Origin: Bathymodiolus brooksi
Taxonomy: Eukaryota; Mollusca; Bivalvia; Mytilida; Modiolidae
Length of the DNA stretch: 64,000 nt
NCBI GenBank assembly: GCA_963680875.1
Contig: OY804579.1
Span: 14,647,506 to 14,711,505 of the forward strand
Reading direction: 5' to 3'
A program made the translations under genes and the position numbers. Within the stretch, counting starts at the first letter, position 1. Each line of letters starts with the position of its first letter. Below are positions 47,806 through 60,660 of this stretch, one piece after another. The notes under the pieces were generated by a model. That model saw only the letters and a list, made by a program, of their open reading frames with translations. It made no database searches and had not been told where the DNA came from.

Positions 47806-50402
47806 ATGGAGCTTCAATAATCGAAGTGTTACCATGTCTCGTAAGGAAAATCTAGAGATAGACATAAGACATGTGTCTAAGCATGTGTAGATGGTACATA
47901 CATGTATATACTTAATATTATAATTTGACAGCAATCTAACTCAGCAATTTTTAATATATTGTATAGGATAATGTAGAAATCATTATACAGTCACAGGAAA
48001 TAAAGTATATTATACAAACATCTAAGCAAGTGACAAGCATACAATATATCTAAAGACATTTATACTGCAATCATTTCAAGAAATTGTTGTGAATTTTTGT
48101 TTGTTTTTTTTTCTCTCAGATTTTTAACAGTATATGACTCCAGTTAACTATGAATATGGTGTAATTCTACATGAAATTAATATTAAATCTGTTTGAATGA
48201 AAGTGAAAGACACTAAAGGTATCTAATCAAACGTGTGTTATATCAGTGTTGATGAAGTCATGCAGCTTCACCTTGCCTTTGATAACTTATGCATTGACTC
48301 GAGATTCATAATGAATCAAAATGTAAAGTCAAAATGTATCAATGTAGATGACAACAGGCTGTGAATATCTCCATTAAACTTTAATAATTACAAATAATAA
48401 ACTTGATCTTCATTGGAGAGTTGTATGATGTTACCTTTATTGTTAAATATAAGAATAATTTGATGAATTCTGCTTTTAGCAGAAATGCAGTAATTTGTAC
48501 TCGGCTTGTGGTATCTTGGGTGGGTAGGTTGGCAGGCTGCACATGTATCAAATCTTGTTAAGCATTTTTAGTCCTCCACAGATTCAAGCAAAATTTATAC
48601 AAAAAAATATATGTAGACAATATTTCAGTCGAGTTCCAACACCATATTTTTTCATCATTGATTTTAAGAGTTATGCACCTTGAAAATGTAAAAAAGTGTG
48701 AAGATGTTCTTGCTATTATAGCAAAGTTTCTTTATCTGCAACTTCAGCTTGTGATGAATAACCCTAACCTAGCCAGGCAATGATCAGTGATGACATAGAA
48801 TATGAAATTAACATGCCACCACTACCCAGTGAGGTATAAAAGGGAAAGGTTTTTCTCTGTTGATAATGACAGCTATCTGTGTAACAAAGGGCGGCAGCCA
48901 TCTTAAAAAAGTGTCAGGAAAATGAGACCTGGATGTACAACTTATGTACTCTTAATGGCACAGAGCTAGACACGGGACATAGCTCTTCCCCCAACTCCGA
49001 ACTGTCGTATTGAAATGGAATTAATTGAATTTTAAGTTATGGCTAGATGATAATGAGTTTTACCATTCATACACGGTTTTCCTGTCAAAAAAATTGTTTT
49101 ACCTATTATACAAATTTGGTATAAACATTTTGACCAAAAATGATCTAAAAATGTGATCTGAAATCAAAAGGCCAAATAAAATGAAACAGGATTGGCACAT
49201 CTTCTTTCAAAATTATATCGGACAGTGTCATCCAAGATGGCAGCTGTTGCAAAAAAAGAATTTAGAATGAAAAATGTATACATTTGAACCTGGAATGAGC
49301 TGCAATTTGTCTTAACAAATATTACAATGAATTATGTGACTGCTAGCTGTTGTCAATTATGAAAATATGCATATTTTTACCAAATATTTTATCCCCTCTT
49401 CAAATGACCAAAATGTATGTGTCATTGATGAATCAGTTGTCTTTTGTAATGAATTTGATATTATTTATAGTTTCACATGAAATAATTCCATTGCAAATGT
49501 CTTAAGAAAGATCAGTATAGCTGTTTTAAGGATATCAAAGACATTATCTCCCTTGCTTCGCTGTTTGTCTTTTTGTACTTTTTCTTTTGGCCATTGTGTT
49601 TTCTGTTCTTCTTTGATATACGGATACCCTTTAGTATCTTCAAACTCTTCTTACAAGTTGTATAATTTGTCTTTATATTATATAGTATAATATATTTGGA
49701 TGTATGTAACAATTTTGTTTAAAATAAAGATGTAATGTTTTTTTAATAAGTAAAAAAGAGAGAACATTTTTTTAAATATTTTTTATAAGTTGTTTAATAT
49801 AGAATATTTCAATTAGTTTGATGGTTTGTTGTTAGTATTTAATGTGATTTTCAGCAATATTGTGACTACCTGACTTAATGAAGGGGAGACTGGACAGGTC
49901 ATAACAAACTGGCCAGTGAAACAACTGTCCTTGGTTAAATATGAGGAATCCTCAACACTTAAAGTGATCTTCTCAATTGAAGGAAACTATTAACAAAGTG
50001 CAGCAGATGATTACAAGGTTCATATTCAGTGACAATGTGTCTTTTTTATTATTTGTATAGATAAGTATAAATCATATATCTGTCTCATTATATATATATA
50101 TTGTACCCAATAGTGCTTCCCTAAAACATGCCATTTGTTTTTGTATTTTTCTGCTTTTTGTTTAATTGTTTGATAATTGTAACAGATTAGAGTTTTGTTA
50201 AGTTTATTATTTTGTAATTATTTATTATTATTTTTTTTTTTGTGTTTGTTGAGCTAAAGAATAAAATTGATTAAAGTTGTTATTTTGTCATTTGATGTCA
50301 ACATTAGATTTAAACTTATTATTATTTGTGAACTAGTAATTAAGTCTCCCAGGTAATGTCAGTAGATATGTATCCCATATGAACGTGAGAATGTGTTTCC
50401 TT
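47806..50402. other. Unique AT-rich intergenic DNA
   Basis: About 2.6 kb with poly-A and poly-T runs and short random frames. A Lys-rich 66-residue minus-strand frame at 49512-49712 has no recognisable domain and was not called. No RNA gene seen. Confidence 0.45.
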
Positions 50403-50745
50403 GGCACCACATTGTTGGTGTAATGATATGCGTGTTACCTAAAGTGTGGTACATGTATGTCATGGGTTGGAGCCCTGGTCAGGTCAAACAAAAGACTATC
50501 AGATTGGTATTTCCTGCTTCTCCGCTACACATGCAGCATTAAGGAGAAAGAGCAAAGACTGGTTGGATCAGAATCAGGGTAATGTGTCAAGAGTGGAGCG
50601 ATATGTCTACCCACAGACTGTTGTTTGAGTGAGCTAACATTTTATAAATCCTATTAAGCATGTTGGTCTAGTACAGAGCTTACATCATTGAATCTAACTT
50701 GATCTCGGCATTATATAGCTGAAAAATTGCTCAAGCCTTAGCTGG
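50403..50745 (+). mobile_element. tRNA-derived SINE family 1, diverged copy
   Basis: The head has TTGTTGGTGTAATGATATGC and GGTTGGAGCCC; the body has GCAGCATTAAGGAGAAAGAG; the tail is TATATAGCTGAAAAATTGCT. It aligns along its length with the copy at 40043. Confidence 0.8.
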
Positions 50746-50984
50746 CTTTTGGAGTTGCTCATGTCCAAATTGTTTCTTCTTCACAAAGTCATTCGTTTTA
50801 ATGCATGATCCATGGATTTTGGTTAGGGGTAAACCCTTTTGAGTATATTTCCTGTAAAAATAAAAACAGGAAACTAATTGATGCTCTCAGAATCACTGTG
50901 AATGTAAATACTAGTAGTTTATCTCACCATTGGAAAATCATCACATATAAACTATTTAATTGCTTTAGTTATGGTAATAAGGAG

Positions 50985-53238
50985 GGCCTCATACATATGG
51001 AGACATGTCGTATAGGAGGGCCCATGAATGTGGAGACATGTCTTATATGAGGGATCCTACATGTGGAGACATATTTTATAGAAAGAGGACTCGTACATAT
51101 GCAGACATGTTTTATAATAGGGCCCATACATGTGGAAGCATGTTTTATAGGAATCTCATGCATGTGGAAACGTGTTTTATATGAGGGTCCATACATGTGA
51201 AGACATGTTTTAGAAGAAGGGCTCATACATGTGCAGACATGTTTTAGAAGAAGGGCCCATACATGTGGAGACATGTCTTATAGGAGGGCCTCATACATGT
51301 GGGGATATGTCTTATAAGAGGGCCTCATACATGTGGAGACATGTTTTATAGGAGGGTCCATACATGTGGAGATATGTCTTATAGGAGGGCCCATACATAT
51401 GGAGATATGTCTTATAGGAGGGCCCATACTTGTAGAGACATGTCTTATGGCAAGGCCCATACATCTGGGTACATGTCTTATAGGAGAGCACATACATGTG
51501 GAGGCATGTCTTATAGGAGGGCTTATACATGTGGAGACGTATCTTATAGGAGGGCCCATACATGTGGAGACATGTCATAGGAGGGCCCATATATGTGGAG
51601 ACATATCTTATAGGAGGGCCCATACATGTGGAGGCATATCTTATAGGAGGGCCCATACATGTGGAGACATGTCTTATAGGAGGGCCCATACATCTGGAGA
51701 CATGTCTTATGGCAGGGCCCATACATCTGGATACATGTCTTATAGGAGGGCTTATACATGTGGAGACATGTCTTATAGGAGGGCTTATACATGTGGAGAC
51801 ATGTCTTATAGGACGGCCCATATATGTGGAGACATGTCTTATAGGAGGACCAATACATGTGGAGACATGTCATAGAAGGGCCCATACATGTGGAGACCTA
51901 TGTTATAGGAGGGCCCATTCATGTGGAGACATGTCTTATAGGAGGGCCTCATACATGTGGGGATATGTCTTATAGGAGGGCCTTATACATGTGGAGACAT
52001 GTCTTATAGGAGGGTCCATACATGTTGAGATATGTCTTATAGGAGGGCCCATACATATGGAGATATGTCTTATAGGAGGGCCCATACTTGTGGAGACATG
52101 TCTTATGGCAAGGCCCATACATCTGGGTACATGTCTTATAGGAGAGCACATACATGTGGAGGCATGTCTTATAGGAGGGCTTATACATGTGGAGACGTAT
52201 CTTATAGGAGGGCCCATACATGTGGAGACATGTCATAGGAGGGCCCATACATGTGGAGACATATCTTATAGGAGGGCCCATACATGTGGAGACATGTCAT
52301 AGAAGGGCCCATACATGTGGAGACATATCTTATAGGAGGGCCCATACATGTGGAGACATGTCTTATAGGAGGGCCCATACATCTGGAGACATGTCTTATG
52401 GCAGGACCCATACATCTGGATACATGTCTTATAGGAGGGCTTATACATGTGGAGACATGTCTTATAGGAGGGCCCATATATGTGGAGACATGTCTTATAG
52501 GAGGACCAATACATGTGGAGACATGTCATAGAAGGGCCCATACATGTGGAGACATATCTTATAGGAGGGCCCATACATGTGGAGACATGTCTTATAGGAG
52601 GGCCCATACATCTGGAGACATGTCTTATGGCAGGGCCCATACATCTGGATACATGTCTTATAGGAGGACCAATACATGTTGAGACATGTCTTATAGGAGG
52701 ACCCATACATGTGAAGACATGTCTTATAGGGGGACCCATACATGTGGAGACATGTCTTATAGGAGGACCCATACATGTGGAGATATGGCAGGGCCCATAC
52801 ATCTGGATACATGTCTTATAGGAGAGCACATACATGTGGAGACATGTCTTATAGGAGGGCTTATACATGACATGTCTTATAGGATACATACATGTGGTGA
52901 CATGTTTTATAGGAGAGCCCATGCATGTGGAGACATGTCTTATAGGAGGGCCCATACATCTGGATACGTGTCTTATAGGAGGGCACATACATGTGAAGAC
53001 ATGGTTTATAGGATAGCCCATACATGTGGAGACATGCTTTATTGGAGAGCCCATACATGTGGAGACATGTCTTATAGGAGGGTCCATACATGTGCAGACT
53101 TGTCTTATGGCAGGGCCCATACATGTGGATACATGTCTTATAGGAGAGCACATACATGTGGAGAAATGTTTTATAGGAGGGCTCATACATGTGGAGACAT
53201 GTCTTATGGCAGGGCCCATACATTTGGAGACGTGATTT
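50985..53238. repeat. 32-bp minisatellite, about 70 copies
   Basis: The unit is CCCATACATGTGGAGACATG then TCTTATAGGAGG. It contains ACATGT twice, so every unit can fold or pair with itself. Shortened units (GACATGTCATAGG) lack a few bases. A block at about 51291-51560 recurs at about 51949-52218, 658 bp apart, with the same variants, so there is higher-order duplication. Many frames of 68-195 residues on both strands are products of the repeat. Confidence 0.95.
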
Positions 53239-53267
53239 ACATGTACATTTACAATTCTCCTGTTGTC

Positions 53268-56200
53268 ATCTAAATGATGTATCCCAACTGATACATCTAC
53301 TGTTCTCTTGTTGTAATCTAATTTATGTATCCCAACTGATACATCCACTGATCTTCTGTTGTAATCTAATTTGTGTATCCCAACTGAAAAATCTACTGAT
53401 CTCCTGTTGTAATCTAAATGATGTATCCCAACTGATCTCCTGTTGTAATCTAATTGATGTATCCCAACTGATACATCCACTGATCTCATGTTGTAATCTA
53501 AATGATGTATCCCAACTGATACTTCCACTGATCTTCTGTTGTAATCTAATTGGTGCATCCCAACTAAAAAATCCACTGTTCTCCTGTTGTAATCTAATTT
53601 ATGTATCCCAACTGATACATCCACTGTTCTCCTGTTGTAATATAATTGATGTATCCCAACTGATACATCCACTGTTCTCCTGTTGTAATCTAATTTATGT
53701 ATCCCAACTGATACATCCACTGTTCTCCTGTTGTAATATAATTGCTGTATCCCAACTGATACATCCACTGATCTCATGTTGTAATCTAAATGATGTATCC
53801 CAACTGATACTTCCACTGATCTTCTGTTGTAATCTAATTGGTGCATCCCAACTAAAAAATCCACTGTTCTCCTGTTGTAATCTAATTTATGTATCCCAAC
53901 TGATACATCCACTTTTCTCCTGTTGTAATATAATTGATGTATCCCAACTGATACATCCACAGATCTCTGTTGTAACCTAATGGATGTATCCCAACTGATG
54001 CATCCATTGTTCCCCTGTTGTAATCTAATTGATGTATCCCAACTGATACATCCACTGTTCTCCTTTTGTAACCTAATTGATGTATCCCAACTGATACTTC
54101 CATTGTTCTCCTGTTGTAATCTAATTGGTGTATCTCAACTGATACATCCACTGTTCTCATGTTGTAACCTAATTGATATATCCCAACTGATACATCCACT
54201 GTTCTCCTGTTGTAATCTAATTGATATATCCCAACTGATACATCCACTGTTCTCCTGTTGTAATATAATTGCTGTATCCCACCTGATACATACATCCACT
54301 GTTCTCCTGTTATAATCTAATTGATGTATCCCAACTGATACATCCACTGTTCTCCTGTTATAATCTAATTGGTGGATCCCAACTGATATATCCACTGTTC
54401 TCCTGTTATAATCTAATTGGTGGATCCCAACTGATACATCCATTGTTCTCTTGTTGTAATCTAATTGATGTATCCCAACTGATACATCCACTGTTCTCCT
54501 TTTGTAACCTAATTGATGTATCCCAACTGATACTTCCATTGTTCTCCTGTTGTAATCTAATTGGTGTATCTCAACTGATACATCCACTGTTCTCATGTTG
54601 TAACCTAATTGATGTATCCCAACTGATACATCCACTGTTCTCCTGTTGTAACCTAATTGATGTATCCCAACTGATACATCCACTGTTCTCCTGTTGTAAC
54701 CTAATTGATGTATCCCAACTGATACATCCACTGTTATCCTGTTGTAACCTAGTTGATGTATCCCAACTGATACATCTATTGTTCTCCTGTTGTAATCTAA
54801 TTGATTTATCTCAACTGATACTTCCATTGTTCTCCTGTTGTAATCTAAATGATGTATCCCTACTGATACATCCACTGATCTCCTGTTATAATCTAACTGA
54901 TGTATCCCTACTGATATATCCACTGATCTCCTGTTGTAATCTAATTTATGTATCCCAACTGATACTTCCATTGTTCTCCTGTTGTAATCTAATTGATTTA
55001 TCTCAACTGATACTTCCATTGTTCTCCTGTTGTAATCTAAATGATGTATCCCTACTGATACATCCACTGATCTCCTGTTATAATCTAATTGATGTATCCC
55101 TACTAATATATCCACTGATCTCCTGTTGTGATCTAATTGATGTATCCCAACTGATACACCCACTGTTCTGTTGTAATCTACTTGATGTATCCCAACTGGT
55201 ACATCCATTGCTCTCCTATTGTAATCTAATTGATGTATCCCTACTGATATATCCACTGATATCCTGTTGTAACCTAATTGATGTATCCCAACTGATACAT
55301 CTATTGTTCTCCTGTTGTAATCTAATTGATTTATCTCAACTGATACTTCCATTTTCTCCTGTTGTAATCTAAATGATGTATCCCTACTGATACATCCACT
55401 GATCTCCTGTTATAATCTAACTGATGTATCCCTACTGATATATCCACTGATCTCCTGTTGTAATCTAATTTATGTATCCCAACTGATACTTCCATTGTTC
55501 TCCTGTTGTAATCTAATTGATTTATCTCAACTGATACTTCCATTGTTCTCCTGTTGTAATCTAAATGATGTATCCCTACTGATACATCCACTGATCTCCT
55601 GTTATAATCTAATTGATGTATCCCTACTGATATATCCACTGATCTCCTGTTGTGATCTAATTGATGTATCCCAACTGATACACCTACTGTTCTGTTGTAA
55701 TCTACTTGATGTATCCCAGCTGGTACATCCATTGCTCTCCTATTGTAATCTAATTGATGTATCCCTACTGATATATCCACTGATATCCTGTTGTAATCTA
55801 ATTGATATATCCCAACTGATACATCCACTGTTCTCCTGTTGTAAAATAATTGCTGTATCCCACCTGATACATACATCCACTGTTCTCCTGTTATAATCTA
55901 ATTGATGTATCCCAACTGATACATCCACTGTTCTCCTGTTATAATCTAATTGGTGGATCCCAACTGATATATCCACTGTTCTCCTGTTATAATCTAATTG
56001 GTGGATCCCAACTGATACATCCATTGTTCTCTTGTTGTAATCTAATTGATGTATCCCAACTGATACATCCACTGTTCTCCTTTTGTAACCTAATTGATGT
56101 ATCCCAACTGATACTTCCATTGTTCTCCTGTTGTAATCTAATTGGTGTATCACAACTGATACATCCACTGTTCTCATGTTGTAACCTAATTGATGTATCC

Positions 56201-57430
56201 CAACTGATACATCCACTGTTCTCCTGTTGTAACCTAATTGATGTATCCCAACTGATACATCCACTGTTATCCTGTTGTAACCTAGTTGATGTATCCCAAC
56301 TGATACATCTATTGTTCTCCTGTTGTAATCTAATTGATTTATCTCAACTGATACTTCCATTGTTCTCCTGTTGTAATCTAAATGATGTATCCCTACTGAT
56401 ACATCCACTGATCCCCTGTTATAATCTAACTGATGTATCCCTACTGATATATCCACTGATCTCCTGTTGTAATCTAATTTATGTATCCCAACTGATACTT
56501 CCATTGTTCTCCTGTTGTAATCTAATTGATTTATCTCAACTGATACTTCCATTGTTCTCCTGTTGTAATCTAAATGATGTATCCCTACTGATACATCCAC
56601 TGATCTCCTGTTATAATCTAATTGATGTACCCCTACTGATATATCCACTGATCTCCTGTTGTGATCTAATTGATGTATCCCAACTGATACACCCACTGTT
56701 CTGTTGTAATCTACTTGATGTATCACAACTGGTACATCCATTGCTCTCCTGTTGTAATCTAATTGATGTATCCCTACTGATATATCCACTGATATCCTGT
56801 TGTAACCTAATTGATGTATCCCAACTGATACATCTATTGTTCTCCTGTTGTAATCTAATTGATTTATCTCAACTGATACTTCCATTGTTCTCCTGTTGTA
56901 ATCTAAATGATGTATCCCTACTGATACATCCGCTGATCTCCTGTTATAATCTAACTGATGTATCCCTACTGATATATCCACTGATCTCCTGTTGTAATCT
57001 AATTTATGTATCCCAACTGATACTTCCATTGTTCTCCTGTTGTAATCTAATTGATTTATCTCAACTGATACTTCCATTGTTCTCCTGTTGTAATCTAAAT
57101 GATGTATCCCTACTGATACATCCACTGATCTCCTGTTATAATCTAATTGATGTATCCCTACTGATATATCCACTGATCTCCTGTTGTGATCTAATTGATG
57201 TATCCCAACTGATACACCCACTGTTCTGTTGTAATCTACTTGATGTATCCCAGCTGGTACATCCATTGCTCTCCTATTGTAATCTAATTGATGTATCCCT
57301 ACTGATATATCCACTGATATCCTGTTGTAATCTAATTGATGTATCCCAACTGATACACCCACTGTTCTGTTGTAATCTACTTGATGTATCCCTACTGATA
57401 CATTTACTGATCTCCTGTTTTAAAGTAATA
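53268..57430. repeat. 48-bp minisatellite, block 1, about 87 copies
   Basis: The unit is GATGTATCCCAACTGATACA then TCCACTGTTCTCCTGTTGTA and ATCTAATT. It contains the perfect inverted repeat GATGTATC-CCAACT-GATACATC, an 8-bp stem with a 6-nt loop. Variants (CCCTACTG, ACTTCCATT, GATCTCCTG) recur in ordered blocks, for example 54370-55330 resembling 55930-56880. 48 is a multiple of three, so frames of up to 540 residues run on both strands; I treat these as spurious. Confidence 0.95.
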
Positions 57431-58064
57431 TGAAAGGCGACTAATATCGTGGAATTTTTGGATTTAATATTGTCACTTAGAATAATATGTCACTTAATTT
57501 TAACTAAAATCAACTGCATAACATTAAAAATCAGCTCAAAAGCAGATTTTAAGAGCAAATCGCAAAATATTTGACAGCAGATAATTCTGTTTTCCCGTAC
57601 AGTAATGCAACGAATATGCGCGTGACCCATGATTTGAACTCTTCCGGGGAGATTATCGCTCATGCGCAATGTTCAGTTGATGAAAAAAAAATAAAAACAA
57701 ATTCCGTGTGTACCACATAAGAATATAATTGCATCAACAAAATGGTTCACACGACATGAAACAGACATATTCCTCAATAATCATTGTCAGGAATGTGTGC
57801 GTGCTTACCTCAGCATCCATGATTGTTATCTTTTCTTCACGAGGTCATGATCGGCAATCATCGGACCAAAACTGTTCTTCACGAGGTCATGATCGGCAAT
57901 CATCGGAACAAAGCAACCGAAAGTTAATCAATCTCCACAACAATGGCGAGAACGATAAACTTGCACACGGATTTGCAGATTTCTAGTTGTTGGGAACATA
58001 TTTCGACTTGAAACATGCATGAATAGCTTTGTAAAGGTACCGCCCAAAACTGGTGTAATATTAC
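57431..58064. other. Unique island splitting the 48-bp array
   Basis: About 630 bp of non-repeat, less AT-rich sequence with array on both sides. It has a 38-bp direct duplication (CTTCACGAGGTCATGATCGG and on, about 57835-57872 and 57873-57910). The plus strand has CTCTTCCGGGGAG and TCATGCGCAATG, resembling ETS and NRF-1 sites. A possible minus-strand first exon is listed separately. An insertion into the array, or the original sequence around which the array grew, are both possible. Confidence 0.5.
57809..57960 (-). CDS. Possible first exon of a minus-strand gene (speculative)
   Basis: On the minus strand an AT-start ATGGATGCTGAG is followed directly by GTAAGC (57808-57803), a good 5' splice site, giving MDAE then an intron. 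The inferred leader upstream (to about 57960) includes the 38-bp duplication. No downstream exon could be found; the left side is minisatellite. Chance occurrence is quite possible. Confidence 0.2.
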
Positions 58065-58600
58065 TTTAATATAATTGATGTATCCCAACTGGTACATCCA
58101 TTGCTCTCCTGTTGTAATCTAATTGATGTATCCCTACTGATACATCCACTGATCCCCTGTTGTAATCTAAATGATGTATCCCTACTGATGCATCCACTGA
58201 TCTTCTGTTGTAATCTAATTGATGTGCACCCCAACTGATACATCCATGTTTCTCCTGTTGTAATCTATTTGATGTATCCTAACTGATACATTCACTGATC
58301 TCCTGTTGTAATCTAATTGATGTATCCCAACTGATACATCCACTGATCTCCTCTCGTTATCTAATTGATGTATCCCAACTGATACATCCACTGATCTCCT
58401 CTCGTTATCTAATTGATGTATCCCAACTGATACATCCACTTATCTCCTGATTTAATGGACGTATCCCTACTGATACATCCATAGTTCTCCTGTTGTAATC
58501 TATTTGATGTACATCCCAACTGATACATCCAGTGAACTGTTGTCATCTAATTGATATATCCCAATTTGTGCATTCACTGATCTCCTGTTGTAATCAAATT
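58065..58600. repeat. 48-bp minisatellite, block 2, about 11 copies
   Basis: Same unit and hairpin as block 1, more diverged, with variants not seen there such as CTCCTCTCGTTATCTAATTG. It ends in unique sequence at about 58600. Confidence 0.93.
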
Positions 58601-59295
58601 ATCGATATGGAAAAGCCAAAGGTCATGTTTCAATCTATTTACTACATGCTTGCAATTGGGTCGTGCTAATATACCGTATAAACTCGGGTATACCTTTATG
58701 GAGCATTCATGTTCGGCTTTATTGCATGTGCGAAATGTGTAAAAACAAAAATATCAAAGCATGACCTTTTACATATCATCATAGTTATCACCCATAGACC
58801 CACATCGGCCAGATTCCGGATTGGGTCGATATGGGATTCTCTAGATAGTAACCAGACTGATATTGAGAAGAATATCATCTTTGAATTGATTAATTAAATA
58901 CTTGCAATTAATTGATCTGAAGATATGGAACAGGCTAATATTTCCATGAGACATGGCTGATATAGCGCTATTATCCTGTTTGTACCGATATCTTCATGCC
59001 AGCCCGAATAAGGAAAGCATGTGATAAACAAAGACAAAAAGGCTACCCCTGAAGCAGCATAACACGGCCACTTAATGTGGACAATGGCTTACTCCTGCAC
59101 CAGTTTTCAGTCAGTTGACTGCAATTAAGTTTAAACCACAACTGACAGAGTAGATCCGCTGCATTTCTACCTCTGTCTCTGTCTCTGCCTGATACTGGCC
59201 ACCATCAACGAGTTGATTGCTATGTCAGGTACTTTTAGGGTCGTAGCAAATATTTTTGTTCTATCCAGAAAGAAGTATGTACAACTAAAATCGTG
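58601..59295. other. Unique intergenic sequence
   Basis: No gene or repeat recognised. Overlapping 60-residue frames on both strands at 58696-58897 have no domain. Confidence 0.45.
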
Positions 59296-59299
59296 CTAT

Positions 59300-59760
59300 A
59301 TACAGTTTAAAACTCTCCTTTCAAGTCGTCTAATATTTGATCTTGAACACCTGAGCGTTTGCATGTGTACTCCTGTTTTATCGGTTTTATTTTTCTGCTG
59401 ATGGTTAGTACGTTGCGTTTCTCTGGGTGATCTACCATTTTCCACGTTTGCTCCCATATTACTAGTTTGCTTAGGTCTTCCTGTAGCTTAAGTTGGTCGG
59501 CTTCTGATATAATTGCTAGGTAAGCTATGGTGTCATCTGTAAACAATCGCACAGTTGAGTTTATTCCTACTGCCATATCATTGATGTAGAAAATGAATAG
59601 GGATGGGTCTAATACAGATTCCTGTGGGACGCCGGATTTCACACCGACCTATTCAGACATTTCTCCATCAACTACTACGGCTTGCGATCTATTGGATAGG
59701 AAATTCTGCATCCAGGTGTTGACTTTCCCAAGTTAATACCATAGTGCTGTTCAAGGCACC
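59300..59760 (-). pseudogene. LINE reverse transcriptase fragment, antisense
   Basis: On the minus strand one frame reads VNTWMQNFLSNRSQAVVVDG, a stop, then VGVKSGVPQESVLDPSLFIF and YINDMA, VRLFTDDTIAYL. These are RT palm motifs: 'SGVPQGSVLGPLLFxxYIND' and the catalytic 'FADD', here changed to FTDD. The in-frame stop, the G-to-E and G-to-D changes and the altered catalytic box show it is inactive. It ends at about 59307 with no C-terminal zinc knuckle. It differs from the intron 3 LINE and belongs to another family. Confidence 0.85.
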
Positions 59761-60540
59761 TGTCACAATTAATTGAAAGCATTACAAGTAAACAACTTGA
59801 AAAATAAAAAAAATTTAAATATCCAAATCTGCCAATTTCGGTCCATTTTACATAAAAGTAGCTTATTATCTCATTGCTATAATTTATAACTTATTAAGAT
59901 GACCATTTTGACAAAAAAAATTTCGAACAAGTCCAAGATACAAATTTATGGTGATCAAAGTTTGTCAGTGGAAGATTACATAATTTCATGACAATTTGTC
60001 AAATCCTTCATCATTCTCTACCCATTATACATAAATAATTGTTATAATAATTGTAATTTCACGCGACAATATATCCAGTTATAAGCACTGGTAGAGTGCT
60101 CCGAATAACGGAGGAATTATACGTTAACAGTTGGAGGAAATGGTGACAAACACATCAAGGGCAAGTAACTCTTCACCTAACACTGACCAGACGGAAGCCA
60201 TATTGTTTGCAAGATGAAAATCAACAGCGACCACTTGTTTGTTTACAAACTGAATGGACGATGTAAATAGGTAAACACACTTGCAATAATAAATATTCAG
60301 TATAATATCATTCATTTGTTACGTTGATTTAAATAACAAACTTGATCGATTCGACTTGGAAACGCCTTGGCATGATAATCAAATTTGAACGAATCGAGTG
60401 ATAACATGATTACGTGACCTTGCGCAAGAATAAGAATATTTATTGACCTAATAACAGAATCCAAAATCGGTATACACAGGGGTTTCAAAGTTTTTTTTAT
60501 AATAAGGGGTACTTCTTAAATTTTAGAAGGTACCTAAAAA
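59761..60540. other. Unique AT-rich sequence
   Basis: Nothing strongly supported. On the minus strand an ATGGCTTCCGTCTGG (from 60201) opens a short frame, MASVWSVLGEELL, to a stop at 60124; the ACGGAAGCCATATT context resembles a promoter-proximal start, but there is no further evidence of a gene. Confidence 0.4.
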
Positions 60541-60660
60541 ATTTGGCCGGGGGTCTTGGACCCGCTCGAGGGCCCCAGTGGGTCCAGGGCTAAGCCTGGT
60601 AGGGGGTCCAGGAGGGCAAATTGCCCGGAAGCTCCTGAAATCTAGCATTTTGTGGACCAA
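60541..60660. repeat. GC-rich structured repeat
   Basis: A GC-rich patch in AT-rich DNA with nested inverted repeats: TGGACCC/GGGTCCA (60557 and 60580), CAGGAG/CTCCTG (60609 and 60632) enclosing GGGCAA-A-TTGCCC (60614-60626). It resembles short dispersed elements seen in marine invertebrate genomes; a related phrase (GGGCCCCAGGAGGGCA) is at about 61108. Confidence 0.5.

Noticed and set aside
50969..53273. Many overlapping frames in the 32-bp array
   Set aside because: All three frames cycle through the unit and stay open for long stretches on both strands; repeat translations only.
53189..57433. Frames of 263-564 residues on both strands in the 48-bp array
   Set aside because: Open on both strands at once because the unit is 48 bp. 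The repeat variants do not show a preference for synonymous changes by eye, and no signal peptide or start context supports a protein.
59213..59401. 62-residue plus-strand frame
   Set aside because: Opposite strand to a clearly recognisable RT fragment; shadow frame.
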